Below, in pieces: positions 1-7,903 of a stretch of DNA of 29,953 bases. A program made the position numbers and the translations under genes. The first letter of the stretch is position 1, and the number at the start of each line of letters is the position of its first letter. Source of the stretch: a virus. The stretch lies in IMG/VR virus record IMGVR_UViG_3300044732_000488, positions 1 through 29,953 of that record, one strand, 5' to 3'. The notes under the pieces were generated by a model. The model saw only the letters and a list, made by a program, of their open reading frames with translations. It was not told the DNA's origin and made no database searches.

Positions 1-124
1 GTTTTTTTTGTGCGTCAAAATCTTTTTTCAATTTATCATATAGACTTTTCAAACTTTCGTGATCTTTTTGTAGTGCTATATATTTTAAAGATAAATCTCT
101 ATGCTTTTCGGTGTCTTTACTATA
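1..124. repeat. Terminal direct repeat (circular contig overlap), left copy
   Basis: Bases 1-124 are identical to 29830-29953. The repeat lies inside one reading frame that continues in phase across the junction. This is what an assembler overlap of a circular or circularly permuted molecule gives; a true short terminal repeat of a linear virion genome is less likely but not excluded. The non-redundant unit is 29,829 bp. Confidence 0.9.
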
Positions 125-403
125 AGAAATTTGCATTTCATTAAATTGCTTTTGCATCGTCTTATAATTGTCCTTTACCTCTGTAAGTTCATTCATAACC
201 TCGCTCATTCTTACCTTATAATCTTCTAGGAATTTATTGTAAACTTCCTGCATTGCCGAAACCGCATCGGCATTACCTTTTTTTATTTCAGATTCCCCTT
301 TTTTTAGTTCTTGTGCTTTGGCTTGTTTGCCTCCAAAAATCCAAGCAATCGGAGTAGTAATTGCTCCTAGTAATAACATCCAATTATTTACGACCCATTC
401 CAT
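1..403 (-). CDS. Membrane-anchored coiled-coil protein of the lysis region (wraps across the contig ends)
   Basis: The ATG at 403-401 opens a frame that runs off base 1 and finishes at the TGA at 29819-29821 after circularisation, giving 137 residues. The N-terminus begins MEWVVNNWMLLLGAITTP, a probable single membrane segment (about residues 5-24). The rest is highly charged and heptad-rich, rich in Lys and Glu, and ends KLAK: a long helix or coiled coil. It lies 2 bp after the holin-like gene, and its stop overlaps the GTG start of the lysozyme gene. The topology would suit an Rz-like or holin-accessory protein, but a separate unimolecular spanin candidate is encoded nearby, so its exact role is unclear. 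No family was recognised. Confidence 0.8.
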   Translation of the reverse strand, partial: MEWVVNNWMLLLGAITTPIAWIFGGKQAKAQELKKGESEIKKGNADAVSAMQEVYNKFLEDYKVRMSEVMNELTEVKDNYKTMQKQFNEMQISYSKDTEKHRDLSLKYIALQKDHESLKSLYDKLKKDFDAQKK

Positions 404-405
404 AA

Positions 406-744
406 CTATAAAAAATAAAAAAAACTTACTAATATTCCCAAAACTAAAAAGAACTCACTAAACCATAAATCCTTATAGCTTTCAAACATTTCAAGTTCGC
501 CTATCAATCGACCTCGCTTTTGCCAAAATTCAAAGGTTAATAAAGACAAATATCCTAGAAAACTAGGCACAAATATCTTAAATGCTATTTCGGTTGCAAT
601 GTAAGTATCGTGAATTGTATCTTTTAATACCAAAAATAAAAAGCAACCAGCTACAAAAGCTATCGGTGCGTGTAAGTGCCATCTATTGACTAATATTTTA
701 TTCCAACTTTTACAGTCTTGTAATATTGATTTTAATATTTCCAT
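406..744 (-). CDS. Putative holin / small multi-spanning membrane protein
   Basis: This 112-residue protein has three hydrophobic stretches: about residues 26-44 (APIAFVAGCFLFLVL), 52-70 and 95-112 (FFLVLGILVSFFYFL). The first is preceded by a basic, polar N-terminus. Holins form inner-membrane lesions that release or activate the endolysin. The assignment rests on size, membrane topology and position: the membrane coiled coil, lysozyme and spanin candidate follow downstream on the same strand with 2-bp gaps or overlaps. The C-terminus ends directly in hydrophobic residues. No specific holin family was recognised, so it could be another phage membrane protein. Confidence 0.6.
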   Translation of the reverse strand: MEILKSILQDCKSWNKILVNRWHLHAPIAFVAGCFLFLVLKDTIHDTYIATEIAFKIFVPSFLGYLSLLTFEFWQKRGRLIGELEMFESYKDLWFSEFFLVLGILVSFFYFL

Positions 745-746
745 TT

Positions 747-980
747 TTATTGCGTTAATAAGGTTTGCAAAATGTCTGTTTTTTCTTGTTCGGTCATTGC
801 TTCAACTTGCTTAGTAAGCAAATCAATTACAATCTCGTTGGCTATTGGTAGCGTAGGTTCTTCCAATAGTTCAGATTCTTGCTCAAAAGCAATAGTTTCG
901 TAATCAACTCCCTCTGGAATATCAGTTAGCGTTAAAGTTTCAACGCTCATTTGTCCTATTGTGTATCTGTATTTTATCAT
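747..980 (-). CDS. Hypothetical small acidic protein after the tail fibre
   Basis: This 77-residue acidic protein contains a Glu-rich middle (EQESELLEEPTLP) and a helical C-terminus (LLTKQVEAMTEQEKTDILQTLL). Its ATG overlaps the stop region of the fibre gene and it ends 2 bp before the holin-like gene, so it is co-transcribed with both. Small acidic helical proteins after a fibre gene are sometimes fibre assembly chaperones, but nothing in the sequence proves that here. No family was recognised. Confidence 0.75.
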   Translation of the reverse strand: MIKYRYTIGQMSVETLTLTDIPEGVDYETIAFEQESELLEEPTLPIANEIVIDLLTKQVEAMTEQEKTDILQTLLTQ

Positions 981-3055
981 TATCTTGGATTTGTAAAGAT
1001 TTCTTCGTACATAAAATAATCTGTTTGCATCGCTCTTGTTGTTATTCCAATAGTTTTGACAATTAAATTATTTACACTCATACCAGTACTTATAGCTGGA
1101 ATGTTTGTAGTTAAAGTAGTTATTAAATTGCCATCAATATAAAATGATGCTTGTGTTCCCGCTGCGTTTATATCTATTCTTAATTTATACCAAGTCCCAG
1201 CAACTACTGGAACAGATGAAATAAAAGATGTTCTTGTTGAACTATTTATTGTATAGATTCTCCAATTTGGAGAACCAACACCTGTAAAATTTATTGCGCC
1301 ACCCTCATCATAGGCAAAGAAAATACCATTTGCAAAATTATTAAAATTTGCTCCACTAGTATAACCAAAAACTGTGTGAAACCTATCTGTAACAGTTGAT
1401 AGCGTTTCAATATTTACATAAGTTTCTAAAATTATTGCTCCAGTTCCACGAAATAAAGAATTAGCACCATAATTGAATCCAGCATAACCGCTTAAAGTTG
1501 TTCCAGTTTGCGCTCTAACTACACCTTGTTGATTTGTTCTATTTGTTATTGTAGCCGTTGTAACACAACTTGCTCCAGCACCAGCTACGTTTGTGGTAAC
1601 TCCACCAAAGCTAGTACCCACACTACCACCTTGATTACCCATAAATTCCTCAAAGAAATAAATCCCTTTGGTTCGGTTAAAATCTTTGAGTATATCAATA
1701 AGGTTTTTATTTTGCCACAATTCAGTAGCAGATGTGTACGCTAGTAATTGGTTATTTAAAGGCGTTACTATTTGACAATCGTGTATTTCTTCTAATTCTG
1801 GACCGTTTTGGATTTGTACCTCGATTTGCCCTTGTGTTGGGTGTGAACGTGTAACTTTACCTACATAAACTAAATGCGTTGGAGCTAAAACTCTTGTATC
1901 TGTAAATGCACCCGCAACCGTTCCGCTTAAATAAAGTTGCGCTCCCTCTGCAAATGATGAAGTGTTAACTCCGCTTAAATCTCCAATGATAACGCAGTTT
2001 CCCAAGCCATTGTTTAAAATGTCTGATTGCAATAATCCAAATGTTCTAGCACTTAAAGCATCGGTTGTAGCTAATGCTTTTGAAACTAAAGCCTTATTTC
2101 CATTTGCTCCCGAAATGTAAACAACCGTTCCTTTCGTTAAGGTTGCTCCCGTCATATTTTTAACCTCACGTACTAAAGTTGATGCTTCTCCAGCAACTGG
2201 TATATCTAAAGCGGTAATAAAAGGATTTACACCATCTACTCCATCGTTTGTTAATTGGCTTGTTGTTGTAGGAATATCAGAAGTTAAAGCTAGTGTGCCA
2301 GTTGCATCAGGCAATAAAAACTCTCTATTATTTGTTAAATTTAGAGCTTGTATAGCTGCTGAAAATCCTGACCTAAACAATCCTAATGTTGAATCTTGCA
2401 ACGTAAATAATATAGTACCATCTAATCTTCTAATGCTTATTCCTCCATCTTCTCCTAAAATTTTTAAATATTCATCTGCTGTCGCATCAAATAGTTGAAA
2501 ACTATCTAAACTCTTAATGGAATTTGTAGTACTATTACCCTCGTCTGTTACTTCTTGAAGTGTAGGAATACCAGCAACGCTATAAATTTCCCAAACTGCT
2601 GCTCCCTCTGTTGCATCTGTACAAATATAAGTAGTGCCATTGTCTAAAGTCCAAAATGAACCAACTTTAAAGCGCAAAGTAACGTCAAAAGTTTCATCGG
2701 GAACTAAATCAAAGCCATTACTTGAATTTCTTATAAATCCTGATTGGTCAAATACGTGTCGAAATCCATTTTGCCACATATCTTCGTATTGATTTGAGCA
2801 AATTCTAGAAATTCCGCCATTACCGCCAAAGTTATAAGTGCCTTTTTGAAGTGAGGAAGTATTCTCTAATTGAACTGCATCGGCGTTATTGATAACAATA
2901 TTTTCCCCGCCCGTTATATTACCTAATGCTAGTGTTTGCGCTAGTGTTTGTGAACCTGCACCGCTTGTTCTTGTTACATTAACCTCAATAATATTAGGGT
3001 TAACCGTAATATCAACTGAATCAATCGTTTCGTTAATCGTTATATCTACTGCCAT
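980..3055 (-). CDS. Putative tail fibre / receptor-binding protein
   Basis: At 691 residues this is one of the largest proteins in the phage. It is rich in Thr, Ser, Asn, Gly and Val, typical of beta-structured fibres. The middle contains the fibre-like motif TTTSQLTNDGVDG (near residue 265) and a region resembling the fibre segments that start NMTGATLTKGTVVYISG. From about residue 470 the C-terminal part (FEEFMGNQGG to the end) resembles a concanavalin-like or LamG-type beta sandwich, with GTWYKLRIDINAAGTQ and a final YFMYEE strand, so it may bind surface glycans. It follows two small structural genes and precedes the lysis genes, the usual place for host-recognition proteins. Confidence 0.75.
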   Translation of the reverse strand: MAVDITINETIDSVDITVNPNIIEVNVTRTSGAGSQTLAQTLALGNITGGENIVINNADAVQLENTSSLQKGTYNFGGNGGISRICSNQYEDMWQNGFRHVFDQSGFIRNSSNGFDLVPDETFDVTLRFKVGSFWTLDNGTTYICTDATEGAAVWEIYSVAGIPTLQEVTDEGNSTTNSIKSLDSFQLFDATADEYLKILGEDGGISIRRLDGTILFTLQDSTLGLFRSGFSAAIQALNLTNNREFLLPDATGTLALTSDIPTTTSQLTNDGVDGVNPFITALDIPVAGEASTLVREVKNMTGATLTKGTVVYISGANGNKALVSKALATTDALSARTFGLLQSDILNNGLGNCVIIGDLSGVNTSSFAEGAQLYLSGTVAGAFTDTRVLAPTHLVYVGKVTRSHPTQGQIEVQIQNGPELEEIHDCQIVTPLNNQLLAYTSATELWQNKNLIDILKDFNRTKGIYFFEEFMGNQGGSVGTSFGGVTTNVAGAGASCVTTATITNRTNQQGVVRAQTGTTLSGYAGFNYGANSLFRGTGAIILETYVNIETLSTVTDRFHTVFGYTSGANFNNFANGIFFAYDEGGAINFTGVGSPNWRIYTINSSTRTSFISSVPVVAGTWYKLRIDINAAGTQASFYIDGNLITTLTTNIPAISTGMSVNNLIVKTIGITTRAMQTDYFMYEEIFTNPR

Positions 3056-3375
3056 TATCTAGAAATATCGTCGTTAATAATAAACAATCCACTAATCCAC
3101 GTTACAACCGTATCATCCGCTAAAGTAATCTGAATATCATATTGGTAAGTACACGCAGGAATATTGATAATTTGCTCGTCAATTTGAAAATCGCCACCCT
3201 CCGCATCTGTTATTGTTAAATCGGGAGTTAATGCAATAACGCCTCCAGGTTCTTTTCTTAACTGCATCAAAATTACTGCTCCCGTTAAGTCTAGATCAAC
3301 ATTATTTACTTTTATGTTTATCGGTGTTGCGTAAAATGTATCCCCTCGTTTGTGCGTGAAATTTACTGTTTTCAT
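3055..3375 (-). CDS. Small beta-rich structural protein upstream of the fibre
   Basis: This 106-residue protein begins MKTVNFTHKRGDTFYATP. The sequence KRGDTF followed by hydrophobic/polar alternation and LTGAVILMQLRKEPGG resembles small baseplate or fibre-adaptor proteins of phages, with beta strands throughout (CTYQYDIQITLADDTVVTW). Its last base overlaps the fibre start, so the two are translationally linked. It is probably a connector or accessory subunit for the fibre. The start used is an ATG; a short alternative-frame gene may overlap its first 25 codons. Confidence 0.75.
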   Translation of the reverse strand: MKTVNFTHKRGDTFYATPINIKVNNVDLDLTGAVILMQLRKEPGGVIALTPDLTITDAEGGDFQIDEQIINIPACTYQYDIQITLADDTVVTWISGLFIINDDISR

Positions 3376-3436
3376 TTGATAAATACTTTTGTAGTTTTTT
3401 TATATTGTCCTCTGTTCTTTTGTCTACTTTTCTCAT
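3302..3436 (-). CDS. Possible 44-residue overlapping gene
   Basis: An ATG two bases after the stop of the connector gene opens a 44-codon frame beginning MRKVDKRTEDNIKKLQKYLS, basic and helical, ending at TAA 3302-3304. It overlaps the next gene by 74 bp in another frame. The tight spacing after the previous stop favours translation, but the long overlap means it could simply be chance. There is no other gene in the 62-bp interval. Confidence 0.3.
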   Translation of the reverse strand: MRKVDKRTEDNIKKLQKYLSNENSKFHAQTRGYILRNTDKHKSK

Positions 3437-3437
3437 T

Positions 3438-3956
3438 TTAATAGTAGTTATTATTCGGATCTAAAAAGTACCATCTATTTAAAATACTACTTTTATTGTA
3501 AACTGGAGGCACGATTTGACTGTCTGCGCTTAAATATTCAGGCAATTCGTTTAGCATTAACCAACGCTCTAAACGTCCCTGATACATTTCGGCTTTTAAT
3601 CTTTGGTTATTTACAAGATAATCAACTTCAGTTTTATCAACTGCCGCGGTGTTTTCGGGTTGAGTTTTATAAATCCCATTATTAGTGATCTTGTAAGCAC
3701 CCACCAAAAGGTATTCAACCGCGCTCTGATGAATCAAAAAAGGTTTTATATAATCATCAAACAAAGTCAAATATAAACCGCTTAAATCATCGTTTCCGAA
3801 GTCAACATCTATTTTATTGAATAGCGTTTCACCTAGAATTTCCTCAAGTCTTGTTCGTTGTGCATCTGCTATGCAAGGAATATATAAATCTATATCAATA
3901 TTGCCGCCTAATAAGGTGTTTTTTGTCAATTCGTTTTCTCTTAACCAAATATTCAT
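3438..3956 (-). CDS. Putative head-tail connector (gp6-like / DUF6712-type)
   Basis: This 172-residue, mostly helical protein lies directly after the portal gene. It contains features of Bacteroidota phage connector proteins: an N-terminal patch of short helices (QRTRLEEILGETLFNKI), a central helix (YIKPFLIHQSAVEYLLVGAYK), and a C-terminal half ending in an extended tail (NRWYFLDPNNNYY). Connectors of this type form a ring under the portal and link head to tail. The family call rests on pattern and position and is not certain. Confidence 0.65.
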   Translation of the reverse strand: MNIWLRENELTKNTLLGGNIDIDLYIPCIADAQRTRLEEILGETLFNKIDVDFGNDDLSGLYLTLFDDYIKPFLIHQSAVEYLLVGAYKITNNGIYKTQPENTAAVDKTEVDYLVNNQRLKAEMYQGRLERWLMLNELPEYLSADSQIVPPVYNKSSILNRWYFLDPNNNYY

Positions 3957-3974
3957 AATACTTTTTTTTATGGT

Positions 3975-5891
3975 TTACATATCGTGAGGAGCGATATATG
4001 CTTTTGATTCACTTGGTTTTAATGCTGGTAAAATTTCGCCCTCTTTTCTCGCCTTTGCAGGTGTAATTATTTCCGCAAGAGGATTGTTTACATCCGCTCT
4101 TAATCTGTACGTTTCACGTACCCAAAAATGTTTGCAAGTTCCAAAAGGGAAAGCCTCTGAAAGCAATCCGCCGCCTTTCCATAAAAATATATCGTAAGGC
4201 TTATTTGGGTTTGGTCGCATTCCGAATCCTGGATTAACATTTCTTTGGCTCATCATTTCAATATCCTCTCTCCTATACAATTTATTTGCGCTCATCATTG
4301 CTTTGCAAAATTCACGTTCCGGGTTTGGATTTCCGCTGTATCTATATCGGCTTTTAAATAAAACGCCATCTTGGTTACTTATTGCATTTGGTCTTGCAGT
4401 TCCAGTCTTTACATCTGCCAAAGCCACATTCATTAATTTTATAGTTGTAGCGTTTAACCTTTCAAGCTCGGCATCTCGTTCCTCTTCTTTGTCGTAGTCT
4501 ACTGGATCGGCACTAATCAACTCCCACTCGTTCAAATCGATTTCCTCTCCTAAGTCTGAAAAGTCTTGTGATGAAAGTTGTGTAACTGCTGCGGTTTGTT
4601 GAGTAAATAAAGCCTGTGCCACGCTTGCAGGAATGTTTAAGAATTGAACCAAGAAAACAATCGCTTGTTCCGTTGTCAAAATACCCTCTTTTACCTTTGC
4701 AAAAATATCAATCGCACTAGCAATCTGCGCACCGTTGTAAGAAATTTGCGCATCTGAACTAGCTTTGTCGGTTTGGTCTAAAACATTTGCAGCAACCTGC
4801 TCACTTCTTAAACTTTCAAATTGTAAATCCAAACTAATACCATTTGCCTTTAATATTTCCATCAAGCCATCCAAAATAATTTCTTGTTTTGGCGTTATAA
4901 CGTTAATCATCAACTCAGCAAATCCAACCTTAATTTCCTCAGCATTTGAACTGAATCCGCTTGCTTCTTTTATACCAACTAACATCGGCGAAGTAAGTTT
5001 GTGAGCGGTGCAAAGTTGTTGCCTTGCTTCCGCGCTTAGATACTCATATTGTTTATGCGCTTCGCTAACATCCAACGCTGTAATTGTGATCTCACTTTCT
5101 TTATTATCGTTCCAATTTAAAAAGAAATTCCCTGCTTTATTTGATCCCGTTAAATTCTCACGAATTCTCCGAGTAGTTTCCATTATTTCAATCTCACTGG
5201 CTTGAACTCCAGCATTCATATTTATAATGTAGCCAAATGAAAGTCCGTTTTGGATGTGCTTAATGCAGTAGTTTTGGAACTCCTCTTCAAACTTTGCCCA
5301 AGACAATCCCGAAACGTAACTCGGATTCGAGTAGTAAAATTGTCCTACTTGGTAATCTCTAATAATATAAATTTCTGACCGCTCTCCGCCACCGCTTCCA
5401 AATCCAAACGCATCATATCTTTCGGGCTTGTATTTTTGAACATTTGAAAAATCGTAACTATACCAATATCCCGTAATATCGCCATCCTCGTTTGCTACTT
5501 CCGGAGCAACTCGCTCCTTTGCTATGTGGTAAACTTTTCGTACTTCATTATTCAAGTATTTCACTTCAACCGAAGCCTCGCCAAACATTTCAAAATCTTT
5601 GCAAATTTTTCTTAACTCCTTTTTGTCAAAGATGGTATTTAATGCACTCCACTCTTTTGGCTTGGTTAATTTATCGTTGGAATCGATGCCTTTTCCGTAA
5701 ATGAAATTGGCGTAACTATCAATTATTGCCGAGTTGGTTGTTGATCCGTTGTAAGCGTCTATAATCGTCTTATAAAACTCGTTATTTCTGCCATTTAATA
5801 CCCACTTTTTACCCTGAACTTCCTTAATTTCTGGTCGAATGTAGTTGCTTAATTGCAAATCGAATACTCTTTGTTGTGGTTTATTAGCCAT
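3975..5891 (-). CDS. Portal protein fused to a MuF-like head-morphogenesis domain
   Basis: This 638-residue protein begins MANKPQQRVFDLQLSNYIRP. Residues about 1-400 follow a phage portal pattern, including the stem and crown region LSAEARQQLCTAHKLTSPML and the following GFSSNAEEIKVGF. The C-terminal third (from about residue 490) carries a separate block with YRYSGNPNPEREFCKAMM, YRREDIEMMS, YDIFLWKGGG and CKHFWVRETYR, a Cys/His arrangement typical of minor head proteins associated with portals in Bacteroidota phages. The portal forms the dodecameric DNA channel at one vertex. It stands after the capsid and tail-tube genes rather than next to the terminase, which is unusual. Confidence 0.85.
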   Translation of the reverse strand: MANKPQQRVFDLQLSNYIRPEIKEVQGKKWVLNGRNNEFYKTIIDAYNGSTTNSAIIDSYANFIYGKGIDSNDKLTKPKEWSALNTIFDKKELRKICKDFEMFGEASVEVKYLNNEVRKVYHIAKERVAPEVANEDGDITGYWYSYDFSNVQKYKPERYDAFGFGSGGGERSEIYIIRDYQVGQFYYSNPSYVSGLSWAKFEEEFQNYCIKHIQNGLSFGYIINMNAGVQASEIEIMETTRRIRENLTGSNKAGNFFLNWNDNKESEITITALDVSEAHKQYEYLSAEARQQLCTAHKLTSPMLVGIKEASGFSSNAEEIKVGFAELMINVITPKQEIILDGLMEILKANGISLDLQFESLRSEQVAANVLDQTDKASSDAQISYNGAQIASAIDIFAKVKEGILTTEQAIVFLVQFLNIPASVAQALFTQQTAAVTQLSSQDFSDLGEEIDLNEWELISADPVDYDKEEERDAELERLNATTIKLMNVALADVKTGTARPNAISNQDGVLFKSRYRYSGNPNPEREFCKAMMSANKLYRREDIEMMSQRNVNPGFGMRPNPNKPYDIFLWKGGGLLSEAFPFGTCKHFWVRETYRLRADVNNPLAEIITPAKARKEGEILPALKPSESKAYIAPHDM

Positions 5892-5893
5892 TT

Positions 5894-6202
5894 TTATACT
5901 TTTAAAATCCCGTTGTTCATTTCGTAGTTTTCAAGGTCTGTTTGAGCCGTAACATAAGCCTTGCCTCTGTACGTAATTGCATCATTTTCAAGTATTGTAC
6001 ACTCAAAACTCTGCCCCTCGATGGTTTGAAAATCCGAAAATGTGATTATTAATTGAAAATTTTGGTAAAAAACATTATCATACTCAATCGCATAAGTAAT
6101 ATTTTTCAGTTCATCACGTAAATTAAAGACAATATTCCCATAATTATAGTAAGATGGAATACATCGGAACGTGTGATTTGTTGCTACATTAAATACTATC
6201 AT
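5894..6202 (-). CDS. Small structural protein of unknown function
   Basis: This 102-residue, beta-rich protein begins MIVFNVATNHTFRCIPSYYN and ends ENYEMNNGILKV. It lies 2 bp before the portal gene and just after a strong terminator, so it may be the first gene of a separately started transcript. Two bases before its ATG stands the sequence TTTTAGTCTTATAA, also found at the same distance before the gene starting at 16280. It may be a head or neck accessory subunit; no family was recognised. Confidence 0.7.
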   Translation of the reverse strand: MIVFNVATNHTFRCIPSYYNYGNIVFNLRDELKNITYAIEYDNVFYQNFQLIITFSDFQTIEGQSFECTILENDAITYRGKAYVTAQTDLENYEMNNGILKV

Positions 6203-6204
6203 AT

Positions 6205-6218
6205 TTATAAGACTAAAA
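6205..6218 (-). promoter_or_regulatory. Shared start-proximal motif TTTTAGTCTTATAA, copy 1
   Basis: This 14-bp motif ends two bases before the ATG of the gene at 6202. An identical copy sits at the identical distance from the ATG at 16280. It follows a terminator, so it may mark a phage-specific late promoter or a translation-initiation element. It does not match TAnnTTTG. Confidence 0.4.
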
Positions 6219-6234
6219 TATATCGATTTGTAAC

Positions 6235-6261
6235 AAAAAACCCATCAATTAAGATGGGTTT
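6235..6261 (-). terminator. Rho-independent terminator after the tail-tube gene
   Basis: On the minus strand a perfect 9-bp stem AAACCCATC / GATGGGTTT with loop TTAATT is followed by further T residues (TTTTGTT). It lies 23 bp after the stop of the tail-tube gene and before the small gene that precedes the portal. It should end or reduce the capsid/tail-tube transcript. Confidence 0.85.
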
Positions 6262-6283
6262 AAGTAGTAGGTTAAGGTAAAAT

Positions 6284-6814
6284 TTAAGAAACTACGTCCT
6301 CAGATACCAAAGTTAACAATTCTGTTTTTGTAGTGTTATCCAAAAATGGAGATAATGAACCCTCCTCCGCAGCTACTGTCAAAGTGTAACCTGATAAATC
6401 TCCACCCGCTGCTCCTGTTACTTTTGTACAGTTGCTCATCGTTCCATTGGTCAATCCAACTAAGTGAATGTTACCGTTATAATCTTCAACAAATACAAAA
6501 GGTCTGCCTTGACAAATCAACTGTACTTGCGCTTGTAAATCTGCTGCCAATTTTGGAAGCGTAACCGCCAAAGATTGAGCAACTAAATAAGTTCCGTTAT
6601 CTTCTGAACTTGTGCCAGTTTCTGTTAGTGCGTTAGTAGTTGCTTTTACTTCGTATTTAAAAACTTCGGTTAAAGTTCCCAAATCTGTAACCGCTTGCGC
6701 TGCTACTACGAATCCGTAATTATCGTAATTAGCAAAGTAAAGGTTTTTAATACCACCCCTTTGATTCTTACAATTATTCAAAAGCCTCCCCGCTGTTATA
6801 GGACAATATGCCAT
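6284..6814 (-). CDS. Putative major tail (tube) protein
   Basis: This 176-residue protein begins MAYCPITAGRLLNNCKNQRG and shows the Cys/Gly-rich N-terminus and GGIKNLYFANYDNYGF segment common in Bacteroidota phage tail-tube-like proteins. It also has FVEDYNGNIHLVGLTNG and a GDLSGYTLTVAAEEG stretch. A tail tube subunit would polymerise around the tape measure. Position supports a highly expressed structural protein: it directly follows the major capsid gene, separated by a stem-loop, and is closed by a strong terminator. The assignment is by pattern and context rather than a certain family match. Confidence 0.6.
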   Translation of the reverse strand: MAYCPITAGRLLNNCKNQRGGIKNLYFANYDNYGFVVAAQAVTDLGTLTEVFKYEVKATTNALTETGTSSEDNGTYLVAQSLAVTLPKLAADLQAQVQLICQGRPFVFVEDYNGNIHLVGLTNGTMSNCTKVTGAAGGDLSGYTLTVAAEEGSLSPFLDNTTKTELLTLVSEDVVS

Positions 6815-6833
6815 AATATTTTAATTTAAAATA

Positions 6834-6855
6834 AGGGCGGAAACTAATCCGCCCT
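6834..6855 (-). terminator. Stem-loop between capsid and tail-tube genes
   Basis: A GC-rich 7-bp perfect stem AGGGCGG / CCGCCCT with loop ATTAGTTT is followed on the minus strand by TATTTT. It lies 9 bp after the capsid stop. The T run is interrupted, so it is probably a partial terminator or an mRNA-stabilising hairpin that sets relative levels of capsid and tail protein. Confidence 0.6.
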
Positions 6856-6864
6856 AGTTACTTC

Positions 6865-7884
6865 TTATCCTCCGTAAAGTACTCCTTTTGTAGCTTGACC
6901 TACATTCGCTGCCAATGTGTAGATTGATCTTACAAATTGAACATCGCCATCGTTAACCAATTTACCAACTTCAAATCTGTTTACGTCATCAAGTAAATCT
7001 GTATTCCAAGATACTGCCGCTTTTCTTTGAGCGTAAGCCATTAAAGCATTTGGTGCAGGTACGAATAATAATTCGATTCCGTTGTAGAATACTTGAGAAT
7101 TATTGAAGTTATCTCCAGTGATTACAAAGTTGATTTGTTGAGCAGCACCTACTGCATTGTTAGCGTTGTAGCATAATTGCTTCCAAGAACGTGGGCAGTA
7201 AATAACTGTTGGGCTAACTGTATCAAGTAAGTTTTCCGCTGGTATTGCAGCAAAGATTTTACCAACTTCCGTAGCGATGTTTGCAGACGTTACAGTTGTT
7301 CCGATTACTTTGATATAACCTCCCAATGCAGCGTTATCGTAAAGTGCTTTTGCGAAAACTCCATCAACAAGTCCCGGAGTTAATGCAGCAACCGCAGTTT
7401 TTGTAGCAGCAGTAATCGAACCTTGTGCGTTATTAGCAGTTAAGGCAGCGATAGCCGTTTGCGTTGCAGCAGTCATTCCACCCCAGAAAATATTTTCTGC
7501 ATCTTGTGAAACGTTTGGCCCAACCATAGCTAAAACAGTTGAAGCGAACTCGCTTGACTCAATGTTAAACGCTCCCGGATTCATTGAACGATTAAAACGA
7601 GATGAACGCAAAGCCTCTTGTAAGAATGTTTGCTTGTACTCTAGTTTTGTAGGTGTGATTGTGCGGTCTGTGATATTGATTGATCCGCTTGAACTCAAAG
7701 CACTACCTGTATAAAGTTGTGCTGTTACGTCAACTCCAGCCTCTGTAAAGATTGTACCTGCTTTGATGTTGTCGTTAAATGTTACGTACCCATCGCTAAT
7801 GGTTTTATTTGCGAATAATACTTCTTCTAAGATTGGTTCTACTGCAACCCCTCTAATGTCTACTGGTGTATAGCTTATTGCCAT
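6865..7884 (-). CDS. Major capsid protein
   Basis: This 339-residue protein begins MAISYTPVDIRGVAVEPILE. It has the pattern of Bacteroidota phage capsid proteins: FLQEALRSSRFNRSMNPG near residue 90, a SQDAENIFW segment near residue 127, and a C-terminal region VSWNTDLLDDVNRFEVGK. It follows the protease-scaffold gene with a 19-bp gap, the usual order of head genes. Near residues 139-170 it contains two copies of a short Ala-rich unit (TAATQTAIAALT and TAATKTAVAALT), a likely surface insertion. The gene is flanked by a stem-loop, consistent with high expression. Confidence 0.8.
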   Translation of the reverse strand: MAISYTPVDIRGVAVEPILEEVLFANKTISDGYVTFNDNIKAGTIFTEAGVDVTAQLYTGSALSSSGSINITDRTITPTKLEYKQTFLQEALRSSRFNRSMNPGAFNIESSEFASTVLAMVGPNVSQDAENIFWGGMTAATQTAIAALTANNAQGSITAATKTAVAALTPGLVDGVFAKALYDNAALGGYIKVIGTTVTSANIATEVGKIFAAIPAENLLDTVSPTVIYCPRSWKQLCYNANNAVGAAQQINFVITGDNFNNSQVFYNGIELLFVPAPNALMAYAQRKAAVSWNTDLLDDVNRFEVGKLVNDGDVQFVRSIYTLAANVGQATKGVLYGG

Positions 7885-7903
7885 TTTTTTTAGTTTTTAG
7901 TTG

